From contig DBQM01000045.1 in assembly GCA_002305725.1 (NCBI GenBank), forward strand, positions 1 to 64,000: a stretch of DNA of 64,000 bases, read 5' to 3'. The notes below the pieces were generated by a model. The model worked only from the letters and a program-made list of their open reading frames with translations, was not told the DNA's origin and did not search any database. Below are positions 51,998 through 60,421 of this stretch, in pieces. The stretch is from Ruminococcus sp. UBA1394 (GTDB lineage Bacteria; Bacillota; Clostridia; Oscillospirales; Ruminococcaceae). Positions within the stretch are counted from its first letter, which is position 1; each line of letters starts with the position of its first letter. Position numbers and translations under genes: made by a program.

Positions 51998-53088
51998 TAT
52001 TTAAGTCCCTCCTCTAAAGTAACGATAACAGGCTCTCCGCCCTTTGGAGACCAGAGCTTGTCAAGATTCGGCTCGATAACTCTTATTGCACATTCTTCAC
52101 TTGCGATATAAACCATATCGTCCTTTTCCCCTACAACCATTGAACGCAGCTTTAATCTGTCGTTTAATGCCATAAGACCGCCGTCAAATCCAACCATAAT
52201 GGAGAACGGACCAGTAATAAGCATATTTGAAAAGGCGTTTCTGAAGTATGTGAGTCTTTCCCTGTCCTCAGGTTTCATGGATTCAATTGTGTCCCAGAAA
52301 GGAGCAGCAATAATTTCTGAAACCTCTGTAAATGAGAATCCCAGACGTCTGTGGAGGTAGTCGATTATGTATGTGATAACCTCTGTGTCTGTAAGAAGAG
52401 TACATTTGTAACCGAACATTTCAATGAATCTTCTGTTTGCGTCATAGGAAGAAATTTCGCCGTTGTGAACGATTGAAAGGTCGAGCATTGCAAACGGGTG
52501 AGCACCGCCCCACCAGCCTGGTGTGTTTGTAGGATATCTTCCGTGAGCAGTCCAGCAGTAGCCCTCGTATTCGTCAAGTCTGTAGAACTCGCCGACGTCC
52601 TCAGGATAGCCGACAGCCTTGAATACACCCATGTTCTTGCCGCTTGAAAATACATATGCGCCGTTTATCGTTGTGTTGATTTTTACAACGCACTGTACAG
52701 TAAACTCGTTTTCCTCAAGCTGTGATTCTTTAAGTCTGTTTGGGAGCGGCTTTACGAAATATCTCATAATGATTGGTTCGTTGGTGATTGCCGCAACCTT
52801 TTTGGTAGGTATTTTTGAAAGGTTTATAACGTCGAAATGCTTGTCGATGAATTTTTCACAGGCAAGCTTTGCGCTTGTGTTGTCATAGAAAATGTGGAAT
52901 GCGTAAGCGTCCTTGTACTGCGGATAGATACCGTAGCCTGCAAAACCGCCGCCGAGACCGTTTGATCTGTCGTGCATTGTAGCAATCGAGTCGATTATGG
53001 AGCGTCCGTTGAGCATCTTGCCCTTTTTTGAAAAGATACCGGAAATCGCACATCCGGAAGGGATTCTGACTTCTCCTTCTCTTAACAT
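51997..53088 (-). CDS. Glutamine amidotransferase subunit of glutamate synthase (GltB1, class II)
   Basis: The 363-residue product begins MLREGEVRIPSGCAISGIFS. The cysteine at residue 13 aligns with the class II nucleophile but is not N-terminal, so either processing removes 12 residues or the domain uses a different arrangement. WTAHGRYPTNTPGWWGGAHPF and SIVHNGEISSYDAN are the class II substrate motifs. ATG 53088 is preceded by AAGGAGG. First gene of the split glutamate synthase operon, behind the attenuator-like leader. Confidence 0.88.
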   Translation of the reverse strand: MLREGEVRIPSGCAISGIFSKKGKMLNGRSIIDSIATMHDRSNGLGGGFAGYGIYPQYKDAYAFHIFYDNTSAKLACEKFIDKHFDVINLSKIPTKKVAAITNEPIIMRYFVKPLPNRLKESQLEENEFTVQCVVKINTTINGAYVFSSGKNMGVFKAVGYPEDVGEFYRLDEYEGYCWTAHGRYPTNTPGWWGGAHPFAMLDLSIVHNGEISSYDANRRFIEMFGYKCTLLTDTEVITYIIDYLHRRLGFSFTEVSEIIAAPFWDTIESMKPEDRERLTYFRNAFSNMLITGPFSIMVGFDGGLMALNDRLKLRSMVVGEKDDMVYIASEECAIRVIEPNLDKLWSPKGGEPVIVTLEEGLK

Positions 53089-53144
53089 AATTTGTTCCTC
53101 CTTGGATGAAAATTGAATTTTCAACAGAACTGTCTGCAAAAAAA

Positions 53145-53214
53145 TAAAAAGGTGCTCATTAGCACCGCAGACAAAATCTGCAATACTGATGAACACCTTT
53201 GTTCTCTGTGCTTT
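53145..53214 (-). promoter_or_regulatory. Attenuator-like leader of the glutamate synthase operon
   Basis: Right after the -10 box the minus strand carries AAAGCACAGA, a hairpin GAACA-AAGG-TGTTC (53204-53191), and a terminator whose 5' arm AAGGTGTTCAT (53199-53189) reuses the loop and 3' arm of that hairpin and pairs with ATGAGCACCTT (53159-53149); TTTTTATTTTTTT follows. An inner stem TTGCAGA/TCTGC sits inside the terminator. The same arrangement precedes amtB. Confidence 0.75.
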
Positions 53215-53216
53215 AT

Positions 53217-53245
53217 ATAATACACCGTTTTTTTCTGATTGTCAA
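53217..53245 (-). promoter_or_regulatory. Sigma-A promoter of the glutamate synthase operon
   Basis: TTGACA (53245-53240) and TATTAT (53222-53217) with a 17-base spacer on the minus strand. Confidence 0.8.
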
Positions 53246-53390
53246 GTACTTTTCTTAAAAAAACAAAGAAAAATTTCAAAAAAACTTTTTATTCTTATTT
53301 TTTAAGGCATAAAGCTAACGAATAAAGCGCTTAAAGCACTGTTAAGTGAAAAAAATAAAGTCAGATTAACTCGGAAAATGGGGGATTTCT

Positions 53391-53467
53391 GTAGGGGCGA
53401 CCATTGGTCGCCCGCTGTTTGACGTTTCATGAAATTGTGATAATCGGGCGACCAATGGTCGCCCCTA
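53391..53467. repeat. Palindromic intergenic repeat, family A (paired copy)
   Basis: GTAGGGGCGACCATTGGTCG-CCC (53391-53413) and its inverted copy CGGGCGACCAATGGTCGCCC-CTAC (53444-53467) bracket 30 bases. GTAGGGG ends point outward. The rest of the 658-base intergenic region holds the two leaders and AT-rich sequence. Confidence 0.8.
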
Positions 53468-53609
53468 CTTTGCTTTATCGCTTTGTTCACGTCACGACCG
53501 GCAGTCCAATAGTCACACATACAGAAGATTTCAAAAATTTTTGCAGGGGTAATATATAGTATAAATTTCCGTCTGTGTAAAAAACATGAAATTTTTTTGA
53601 AAAAAACTC

Positions 53610-53638
53610 TTGACAAACCAGAAGCTTTGGTATATACT
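53610..53638 (+). promoter_or_regulatory. Sigma-A promoter of amtB
   Basis: TTGACA (53610-53615) and TATACT (53633-53638) with a 17-base spacer. Confidence 0.8.
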
Positions 53639-53639
53639 A

Positions 53640-53704
53640 AAAGCACAGACAGCAAAGGTGCTGAAAAAGAAATGACTTGTTTCTTTTTCAGTGCCTTTTT
53701 TATT
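53640..53704 (+). promoter_or_regulatory. Attenuator-like leader of amtB
   Basis: AAAGCACAGA (53640-53649) is followed by hairpin CAGCA-AAGG-TGCTG (53650-53663). A terminator uses AAGGTGCTGAAAAAGAAA (53655-53672) against TTTCTTTTTCAGTGCCTT (53680-53697), all 18 pairs formed with two G-U wobbles, and then TTTTTATTT. The two hairpins exclude each other. The first 23 bases match the glutamate synthase leader at 20 positions. Confidence 0.75.
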
Positions 53705-53746
53705 TGCCGGCAAGCAAGTCAAAAACATTTTTGGAGGATGATTTAT

Positions 53747-55474
53747 ATGGAAGAACTATATGGCGTTTGGTTTCTGATCGGCGCTGCCCTCGTATTCTTT
53801 ATGCAGTGCGGATTCGCAATGGTTGAAACAGGTTTTACCAGAGCGAAGAATGCCGGTAACATTATTATGAAAAACCTGATGGACTTCTGTATCGGTACAG
53901 TAGTTTTCATTCTTATCGGTTTCGGACTTCTTCTTGGTGAGGACGTCGCAGGATTCCTTGGTAAGCCGGGTTTTGATATTATTACTAACTATCAGAATTT
54001 CGACTGGTCTAATTTCGTATTCAATCTTGTTTTCTGTGCAACAACTGCAACAATTGTTTCAGGTGCTATGGCAGAAAGAACAAAGTTTATTTCATACTGT
54101 ATTTATTCAGCTGTTATTTCAGGTCTTATTTACCCGATTGAAGCACACTGGATCTGGGGCGGCGGCTGGCTTGCAGAATGGGGCTTCCACGATTTCGCAG
54201 GTTCATGTGCAATTCACATGGTAGGCGGTATTTCAGCCCTTATCGGTGCAAAGATCCTCGGACCTCGTATCGGCAAGTTTGATACTGACAAAAACGGCAA
54301 GGTCACAAAGGTTCACGCTATTCCGGGACACTCACTTACACTCGGTGCATTAGGCTGCTTTATCCTCTGGTTCGGCTGGTACGGATTCAACGGCGCAGCT
54401 GCTACTTCTCTCGGACAGCTTGGTTCAATTTTCGTAACAACAACAATTGCTCCGGCAGTTGCAACATTTGTCTGCATGATATTCACATGGCTCAAATACG
54501 GCAAGCCTGATGTTTCAATGTGTCTTAACGCATCTCTCGCAGGTCTTGTTGGTATCACAGCAGGATGTGATGTTCTCGACGCAGGCGGCGCAGTTATCGT
54601 AGGTGTTGTATCCGGTCTGCTGGTTGTATTCGGCGTATGGCTCCTCGACCACAAGCTTCACATTGACGACCCTGTCGGTGCTGTTGCAGTACATATGATG
54701 AACGGTATCTGGGGTACTGTTGCTGTTGGTCTGCTTGCTACAACAAGCGTTCCGGGAAATGATTCATTCAGCGGTCTTTTCTACGGCGGCGGACTTGATC
54801 TCCTTATCAAACAGTGTACAGGTGTTGTAACAGTTGCTGCATGGACAGCAGTTACAATCACAATCACATTCCTTGTAATCAAGGCTACTATCGGACTCAG
54901 AGCGTCCAAGGAAGAAGAAATCATCGGTCTGGACGCAACAGAGCACAACCTCCCGTCAAGCTACGCAGACTTTATGCCATCTGCTGCATCAGTTTCTGAA
55001 ATCAAGTCACAGGGTGCACAGGCAGGCGTTGACACTTCAGGCGTTGTACCTGTAAGCGAGGCTGTTCCGGTATCAATTCAGACAAAGGCTACTTCAGACG
55101 GCAGTCCGAAGCTTACAAAGCTTTCAATCATCTGCAAGCCTGAAAAGCTTGAAACTCTCAAGACAGCACTTAATGCAATTGACGTAAGAGGTATCACTAT
55201 TACAAATGTAATGGGTTACGGTACTCAGAGAGGTCAGAAGAAGTATTACCGTGGTGTTGAAAGCGATGACGTTCAGCTGCTGCCAAAGGTTAAAGCTGAG
55301 GTAGTTGTTTCAGCTGTTCCTGTTGAAAAGGTTGTAAACACAGTTAAACAGGCACTTTACACAGGTAATATCGGTGACGGTAAGATCTTCATCTTTGATG
55401 TTGAGAATGTTGTCAAGGTAAGAACAGGTGAAGTTGGCTTTGATGCACTTCAGGGTGAAGATGATATAAAATAA
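53747..55474 (+). CDS. amtB: Ammonium channel fused to a P-II signalling domain
   Basis: The 575-residue product has about 11 membrane helices of the Amt family (MQCGFAMVETGFTRAKNAGN, GGWLAEWGFHDFAGSCAIHM with conserved His, HAIPGHSLTLGALGCFILWF, AVHMMNGIWGTVAVGLLATT). After a linker of about 60 residues, the last 115 residues are a P-II (GlnK) domain: TKLSIICKPEKLETLKTALN, T-loop GYGTQRGQKKYYRGVES, and VENVVKVRTGEVG. P-II proteins normally plug Amt as separate trimers; here each channel carries its own. Start ATG 53747 is nine bases after GGAGG. Confidence 0.93.
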   Translation: MEELYGVWFLIGAALVFFMQCGFAMVETGFTRAKNAGNIIMKNLMDFCIGTVVFILIGFGLLLGEDVAGFLGKPGFDIITNYQNFDWSNFVFNLVFCATTATIVSGAMAERTKFISYCIYSAVISGLIYPIEAHWIWGGGWLAEWGFHDFAGSCAIHMVGGISALIGAKILGPRIGKFDTDKNGKVTKVHAIPGHSLTLGALGCFILWFGWYGFNGAAATSLGQLGSIFVTTTIAPAVATFVCMIFTWLKYGKPDVSMCLNASLAGLVGITAGCDVLDAGGAVIVGVVSGLLVVFGVWLLDHKLHIDDPVGAVAVHMMNGIWGTVAVGLLATTSVPGNDSFSGLFYGGGLDLLIKQCTGVVTVAAWTAVTITITFLVIKATIGLRASKEEEIIGLDATEHNLPSSYADFMPSAASVSEIKSQGAQAGVDTSGVVPVSEAVPVSIQTKATSDGSPKLTKLSIICKPEKLETLKTALNAIDVRGITITNVMGYGTQRGQKKYYRGVESDDVQLLPKVKAEVVVSAVPVEKVVNTVKQALYTGNIGDGKIFIFDVENVVKVRTGEVGFDALQGEDDIK

Positions 55475-55509
55475 GATAACAAGTTTACTTAAAACCCTCA
55501 TATTTTTAA

Positions 55510-55550
55510 TAAAAGCTTTCCAATGTTTATTCGTTGGGAAGCTTTTATTT
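55510..55550 (+). terminator. Intrinsic terminator after amtB
   Basis: TAAAAGCTTTCCAA and TTGGGAAGCTTTTA pair with one wobble around a ten-base loop, then TTTTT. Confidence 0.85.
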
Positions 55551-55727
55551 TTACTGGATTGTGCATATATTATACATTTGTGCTGTATATTTGGCTGAAT
55601 TGACGTAAATTAATAAATTATTAATAATTTGTTCATAATTTATTAATAATCTCTTACGGGAAATATTGTATAATAAATTTGTACGTTTATTTTTTTATTT
55701 ATTTGAATTTGAAAGGGAGATCATCTA

Positions 55728-58046
55728 ATGAAAAGTTCAAAACTATTGAACAGGATCAAGGCAGCGGTAACCTGCGCAACAGTAGCGGTTACAGCACTTG
55801 TTGCTCCGATGGCTGTCACAGAGGAAAAAGCTGATGCGGCAGTAAGCATAAACTTTGCCAAAGCACTGCAGTATTCGCTTTATCTGTATGACGCAAATAT
55901 GTGCGGTCCGAATGTCGGAGAAACATCACAGCTTGACTGGCGTGACGACTGTCATACCTATGATTCAAGCGTTTCAACACCTTACGGCACAATGGATTTA
56001 AGCGGCGGCTTCCATGACGCAGGCGACCATGTTAAATTCGGACTTCCAGGTGCATACTCGGCAACAATGCTGGGCTGGAGCTACTACGAATTCAAGGACG
56101 CCTTCACTCAGACCGGACAGGCGGCTCACCTCCAGACAATCACCGATTATTTCTGTGATTATTTCAGAAGATGTACAGTTATGAGCGGTTCAACTGTTCA
56201 GGCATTCTGCTACCAGGTCGGCGACGGTGATACAGACCATGCGCAGTGGTGTTCTCCGGAAAGCCAGACTCTTGCAAGACCGGCTTACTTCGCAACATCA
56301 AGCAATCCGTGTACAGACGTTGTTGCTGAAACAGCCGCAGCCCTTGCCATGAATTACATAAACTTCGGCAATAAAGAGGATCTGACCTACGCACAGGCAC
56401 TCTACAGCTTTGCAAAGTCAAACAACAAGGCAAATCATCAGTCACAGTCATACTACCAGGGTTCATGCTATCTTGATGACCTTGCACTTGCGTCAATTCT
56501 GCTTTACAAGGCTACAAACACATCTTCATACAAAACAGACTGTGCAAACTGGATAAGCGAGTCCAACTGGGCATACACAACAAACCAGCCTCTCTGCTGG
56601 GACAGCGTATGGCCGGCAGTAAATGCAATTTATGCTAATGAATGGAACAGAGTTTCTGCAAATATTGATGTACTGAAAAACGGTACTACAACTCCGCAGG
56701 GATATGCTTGTCATACAAACTGGGGTTCAGCAAGATATAATACTGCTCAGCAGTTTATGGGTCTTGTTTACGATAAACACAACAACTCTTCAACGTATTC
56801 AGCATGGGCAAAGGGACAGATGGAGTATCTCTTCGGAAATAACAATGCCGGCTATTGCTATATGGTAGGCTACAGCAGCAATTCTGTTACACAGCCTCAC
56901 CACAGAGCAGCTTCGGGCTATACCGATTTTCCGTCTGAAAACAGGGGAGTTCCGTATAAGCACGTTCTTGTAGGTGCGCTTGTAGGCGGACCTGACAACA
57001 GCGACAACTACTATGATGAGGCAGACAAGTATAAGTATACAGAGGTTGCAACTGACTATAACGCTGCATTTGTCGGAGCACTTGCCGGTCTTTACCTCAA
57101 ATATGGTTCAGGACAGTCACCCGATCCTTCAGTACCGGGCGTTTCCGGCGGAACAGTAGACCCTCCTGCTACAACAGCACCTGTTACAACAGTAACAACA
57201 ACCACAACAACTACAACTACACAGACATCAGTTACAACTGTAAAAACAACTTCAACTTCAACATCAACCTCAACATCAACATCAAAGACAACTTCAACAT
57301 CAGTTTCACAGGTAAGCCCGACTTCCGGAACAAAGGTCATTACTGTAAATACAAAGCTTGATATGTCAAGTGAATCGGGTAAATTCACACAGATTAAGAT
57401 TTCAGATTTTCTACCGGAGGGTGCTAAGGCTGAAAAAATTATAGTTAACTTCTCAGCAACCGGCGATATCGGAAGCCCGTCAATGACAGGCGGTATCAGT
57501 GTTACAAGCTCAGGTAACTGGAAAGACCTTGGCGGCGGTAATATGAATATAAACGGCAGCAGCGGAACAATTGAATTTGATGTAAAGTCAATACAGGACG
57601 AGATACAGTATGACGGTGTATTCCAGATAGGCTGCTGGTGGTGTCAGACAGGTACAATTAATATTGATACTATCACCTGTATTTACAGTTCATCTTCATC
57701 ACCTGCACCTGAAACAACAGCAGCAACAACAGCCGCAACTACTGTATCAACTACTGCAAAAACAACTGCTGTTACAACAACAGTAACAAACAGCGGAAAT
57801 GAAGACCCTACAGTTCCGAATGTTAATCCTACTCTTTACGGCGACGTAAATTTGGACGGCAGGGTAACCGTTTCTGATGCTGTATCGCTTAATATGTACA
57901 TTCTCAATACTTCTAAAAACAAGTTAGAGGACACAGGTATCGCAAATGCAGACTGTGCCCGTGATGGTGTTATTGATTCTGCTGACAGCGCATTATTAAT
58001 GAATTACGTTGCTATGGTAATTCCACATTCAGAGCTTGGAAAATAA
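55728..58046 (+). CDS. Secreted GH9 cellulase with CBM-like domain and dockerin
   Basis: The 772-residue product has a signal peptide (residues 1-38), a GH9 catalytic domain (about 40-465) with the catalytic Asp in GGFHDAGDHVKFGLP, His/Arg in QPHHRAASGYTDF and the acid Glu in TEVATDYNAAFVGALAG, a Thr/Ser-rich linker, a beta-sandwich domain of about 120 residues (QIKISDFLPEGAKAEKIIVN, GVFQIGCWWCQTG) that is probably a carbohydrate-binding module of a family I cannot name, a second linker and a dockerin (GDVNLDGRVTVSDAVSLNMY, DCARDGVIDSADSALLMNY). It is an endoglucanase destined for a cellulosome. Confidence 0.94.
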   Translation: MKSSKLLNRIKAAVTCATVAVTALVAPMAVTEEKADAAVSINFAKALQYSLYLYDANMCGPNVGETSQLDWRDDCHTYDSSVSTPYGTMDLSGGFHDAGDHVKFGLPGAYSATMLGWSYYEFKDAFTQTGQAAHLQTITDYFCDYFRRCTVMSGSTVQAFCYQVGDGDTDHAQWCSPESQTLARPAYFATSSNPCTDVVAETAAALAMNYINFGNKEDLTYAQALYSFAKSNNKANHQSQSYYQGSCYLDDLALASILLYKATNTSSYKTDCANWISESNWAYTTNQPLCWDSVWPAVNAIYANEWNRVSANIDVLKNGTTTPQGYACHTNWGSARYNTAQQFMGLVYDKHNNSSTYSAWAKGQMEYLFGNNNAGYCYMVGYSSNSVTQPHHRAASGYTDFPSENRGVPYKHVLVGALVGGPDNSDNYYDEADKYKYTEVATDYNAAFVGALAGLYLKYGSGQSPDPSVPGVSGGTVDPPATTAPVTTVTTTTTTTTTQTSVTTVKTTSTSTSTSTSTSKTTSTSVSQVSPTSGTKVITVNTKLDMSSESGKFTQIKISDFLPEGAKAEKIIVNFSATGDIGSPSMTGGISVTSSGNWKDLGGGNMNINGSSGTIEFDVKSIQDEIQYDGVFQIGCWWCQTGTINIDTITCIYSSSSSPAPETTAATTAATTVSTTAKTTAVTTTVTNSGNEDPTVPNVNPTLYGDVNLDGRVTVSDAVSLNMYILNTSKNKLEDTGIANADCARDGVIDSADSALLMNYVAMVIPHSELGK

Positions 58047-58054
58047 AAAACTAT

Positions 58055-58088
58055 AACAGGTCCGGAAACAATTCCGGACTTGTTTTAT
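58055..58088 (+). terminator. Intrinsic terminator after the GH9 gene
   Basis: ACAGGTCCGGAA and TTCCGGACTTGT pair with one wobble over a four-base loop, followed by TTTT. Confidence 0.8.
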
Positions 58089-58131
58089 AAAAATGAAACC
58101 CTGCTTTTTTGAAAATTGTATATTCTGCCTA

Positions 58132-58161
58132 TTACAAAACTGACCGGAAATGTGGTATAAT
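58132..58161 (+). promoter_or_regulatory. Extended -10 promoter of the MATE gene
   Basis: TATAAT (58156-58161) preceded by TG, with a weak -35 (TTACAA, 58132-58137). Confidence 0.6.
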
Positions 58162-58173
58162 GATTGTAATAAA

Positions 58174-58232
58174 TCGTGTAGCTTAATCGGCATAAATCCA
58201 GATTTCGATTAGCTGCACGATTTTTATTTTTT
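58174..58232 (+). promoter_or_regulatory. Terminator hairpin in the leader of the MATE gene
   Basis: TCGTGTAGCT-AATCG (58174-58189) pairs with CGATT-AGCTGCACGA (58206-58220), with a one-base bulge, followed by TTTTTATTTTTT. It begins within a few bases of the predicted transcription start and ends two bases before the GGAGG site, so it should control read-through into the exporter gene. Confidence 0.6.
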
Positions 58233-58246
58233 CTGGAGGTAATGTA

Positions 58247-59635
58247 ATGGAAATGGAAAAAGAAAAAAACGTCAGCAGAATGGCGTCTGCACCGGTGGGC
58301 AGACTTATGCTTTCAATGGGGATACCGATGATTCTGTCAATGGTTTTACAGGCGGTATACAATATTGTTGACAGCGCATTTGTTTCAAATATGAAAGAAA
58401 ACGGAGAAGAGGCAATTAATGCCCTGACACTTGCTTTTCCGTTTCAGATGCTTATGGTCGCAATTGCAATCGGAACAGGCGTAGGCGCAAATGCACTTGT
58501 TTCAAAGTCACTCGGACAGGGCGACAGGGAAAAAGCTTCAAAGTCAGCAGGAAATGCTATGTTTATGGGAATCGTCATATATGCGGTATTTCTGCTTTTT
58601 GGTCTGTTCGGAACAAATATTTATATTTCTTCACAGACATCAAACCCGCTTATCGCAGATATGGCAAATGATTATCTGAGCCTGTGCTGTATTGTATCAC
58701 CGGGAATCGTTTTCTTTGCGGTTTTTGAAAAACTGCTTCAGTCTGCAGGACATTCGGTTTATTCAACGATTGCCCAGATAGCAGGCGCAGCAGTAAATAT
58801 AGTGCTTGACCCTGTAATGATCTACGGCTGGCTTGGATTTCCGGAAATGGGTGTAAAGGGTGCTGCTGTTGCAACTGTTGCAGGACAGTGTGTTTCATTC
58901 CTTCTTGCACTTATATTCCACCTTAAAGTGAACAAGGATATCAGAAACGGTATCAGATACATGAAACCTTCGGCAGTCATTATAAAGGAGATATATTCCA
59001 TCGGACTTCCTGCTATTATTGCACAGGCGCTTATGTCCTTTATGACCTACGGACTCAACATAATCCTTGTCAGAATAGGCGAGCCAATGGTAACAGCCTA
59101 CGGACTGTATTACAAGATACAGCAGTTTATTCTGTTTGCGGCGTTCGGACTGAGAGATGCTATTACTCCGATAATATCATACAGTCATGGTATGGGAAAC
59201 CGCCGGAGAATTACCGACGGAATGAAATACGGAATGCTCTATACATTAATAATCATGATAGCGGGTACTCTTGCGGCTGAGATATTGGCGTCGCCGCTGT
59301 CCTCAGTTTTCGGACTTTCCGGAGAAACTCTGGAGCTTTGCATAAGCGCTATGAGAGTTATTTCCATAAGCTTTGTGTTTGCCGGAGCAAATATTGCTTT
59401 TCAGGGAATTTTCCAGGCACTTGGAGGCGGTATGGAGTCACTGGTCATATCAATATGTCGTCAGCTTGTTTTTATTTTCCCGTTTGTATTCCTTTTTGTT
59501 CATATTGCGGAGAAATCGCCGGAATACAACTGGCTGGTGTGGATTTCTTTCCCGGTTGCAGAAATACTGACCGCAGCAGTCGGCGCATTGCTGCTGAAAA
59601 GAATGTACAGGAATAAAGTTGCAGTTTTGAAATAA
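58247..59635 (+). CDS. MATE family efflux transporter
   Basis: The 462-residue protein has 12 predicted helices in two halves, with the MATE patterns MILSMVLQAVYNIVDSAFVS, ALVSKSLGQGDREKASKSAG and, in the second half, MSFMTYGLNIILVRIGEPMV. It should export cationic or organic compounds in exchange for Na+ or H+. The substrate is not evident. Its expression is probably attenuated by the leader hairpin. Confidence 0.92.
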   Translation: MEMEKEKNVSRMASAPVGRLMLSMGIPMILSMVLQAVYNIVDSAFVSNMKENGEEAINALTLAFPFQMLMVAIAIGTGVGANALVSKSLGQGDREKASKSAGNAMFMGIVIYAVFLLFGLFGTNIYISSQTSNPLIADMANDYLSLCCIVSPGIVFFAVFEKLLQSAGHSVYSTIAQIAGAAVNIVLDPVMIYGWLGFPEMGVKGAAVATVAGQCVSFLLALIFHLKVNKDIRNGIRYMKPSAVIIKEIYSIGLPAIIAQALMSFMTYGLNIILVRIGEPMVTAYGLYYKIQQFILFAAFGLRDAITPIISYSHGMGNRRRITDGMKYGMLYTLIIMIAGTLAAEILASPLSSVFGLSGETLELCISAMRVISISFVFAGANIAFQGIFQALGGGMESLVISICRQLVFIFPFVFLFVHIAEKSPEYNWLVWISFPVAEILTAAVGALLLKRMYRNKVAVLK

Positions 59636-59679
59636 ATTTATAATAACGCCGTCTGACAGGCGGCAGAATGGAGTTTTTT

Positions 59680-60276
59680 ATGAGTATCAATATTATAACA
59701 ATAAGCCGTGAATACGGCAGCGGCGGAAGACTTATCGGCAAGACTGTCGCAGAAAAGCTGGGCTGGAAATTTCTTGACAGGGAAATAATTGAAACTGCGG
59801 CAAGGGAAAGCGGTCTTTCAGAAAAGTTTATTGAGCAAAGCGGGGAGTATGCGTCTGCAACAACAAGCCTGCTGTTTAATCTGTCTGTGGGAAACAATCC
59901 CGACGGCGGAATGATGTCACTCTATAATGAAGTGTTTAATGTGCAGAGGGAGATAATCTGTAAGGCGGCTGACGAGGGACGATGCGTAATTGTAGGCAGA
60001 TGTGCTGACTACATACTTCGTGAGAGAGATGACTGCATGAATGTTTTTATTCATGCCTCAACTGAAAAGCGTGCAAACAGAATAGTTGCCATTTACGGAG
60101 ATGACTCAAAGAATCCGGAAAAGCGCCTTAAAGAAATGGACAAGAAAAGACGTGTTTACTGCCGCAACTTCACCGGACAGGAATGGGGAGAAACACATAA
60201 CTATCAGCTTTGTATTGACAGCGGATTTTATGGTATTGAAAAGAGCGCTGATATTATCGCTGAAACGGTGAAGTAA
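59680..60276 (+). CDS. Cytidylate kinase-like protein
   Basis: The 198-residue product begins MSINIITISREYGSGGRLIG, a P-loop-like start with GSGG in place of the usual GKS/T, followed by KLGWKFLDREIIETAARESG, VIVGRCADYILRE and DKKRRVYCRNFTGQEWG. This is the cytidylate kinase-like (Cytidylate_kin2) family common in Firmicutes, whose reaction is untested. It differs from true Cmk in the P-loop and the NMP domain. The start at ATG 59680 follows TGGAG. It is probably co-transcribed with the MATE gene. Confidence 0.82.
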   Translation: MSINIITISREYGSGGRLIGKTVAEKLGWKFLDREIIETAARESGLSEKFIEQSGEYASATTSLLFNLSVGNNPDGGMMSLYNEVFNVQREIICKAADEGRCVIVGRCADYILRERDDCMNVFIHASTEKRANRIVAIYGDDSKNPEKRLKEMDKKRRVYCRNFTGQEWGETHNYQLCIDSGFYGIEKSADIIAETVK

Positions 60277-60295
60277 GAGTTATACAAAAAATAAG

Positions 60296-60329
60296 CAGCC
60301 GCAGATTTTTTTAACTACGGCTGTTTTTA
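60296..60329 (+). terminator. Intrinsic terminator after the cytidylate kinase-like gene
   Basis: CAGCCG and CGGCTG pair around an AT-rich loop, followed by TTTTTATT. The stem is short. Confidence 0.6.
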
Positions 60330-60421
60330 TTGCAGAAAAATTATTATTCCTGCAACATTTTTGTGTTTTCAGTCGTCTAATATACGAGCGCTTTAAAAAT
60401 GATGCATCATTCTTATTTATA

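Noticed and set aside
53089..53746. ANTAR-protein antiterminator site or T-box in the nitrogen leaders
   Set aside because: The loop is AAGG with four bases rather than a pair of six-base loops, and there is no T-box sequence or specifier-loop architecture.
57092..57388. Valine-rich reading frame opposite the GH9 linker
   Set aside because: It is the complement of the threonine-rich linker codons (ACA/ACT) and has no ribosome site; a shadow of the repeat.
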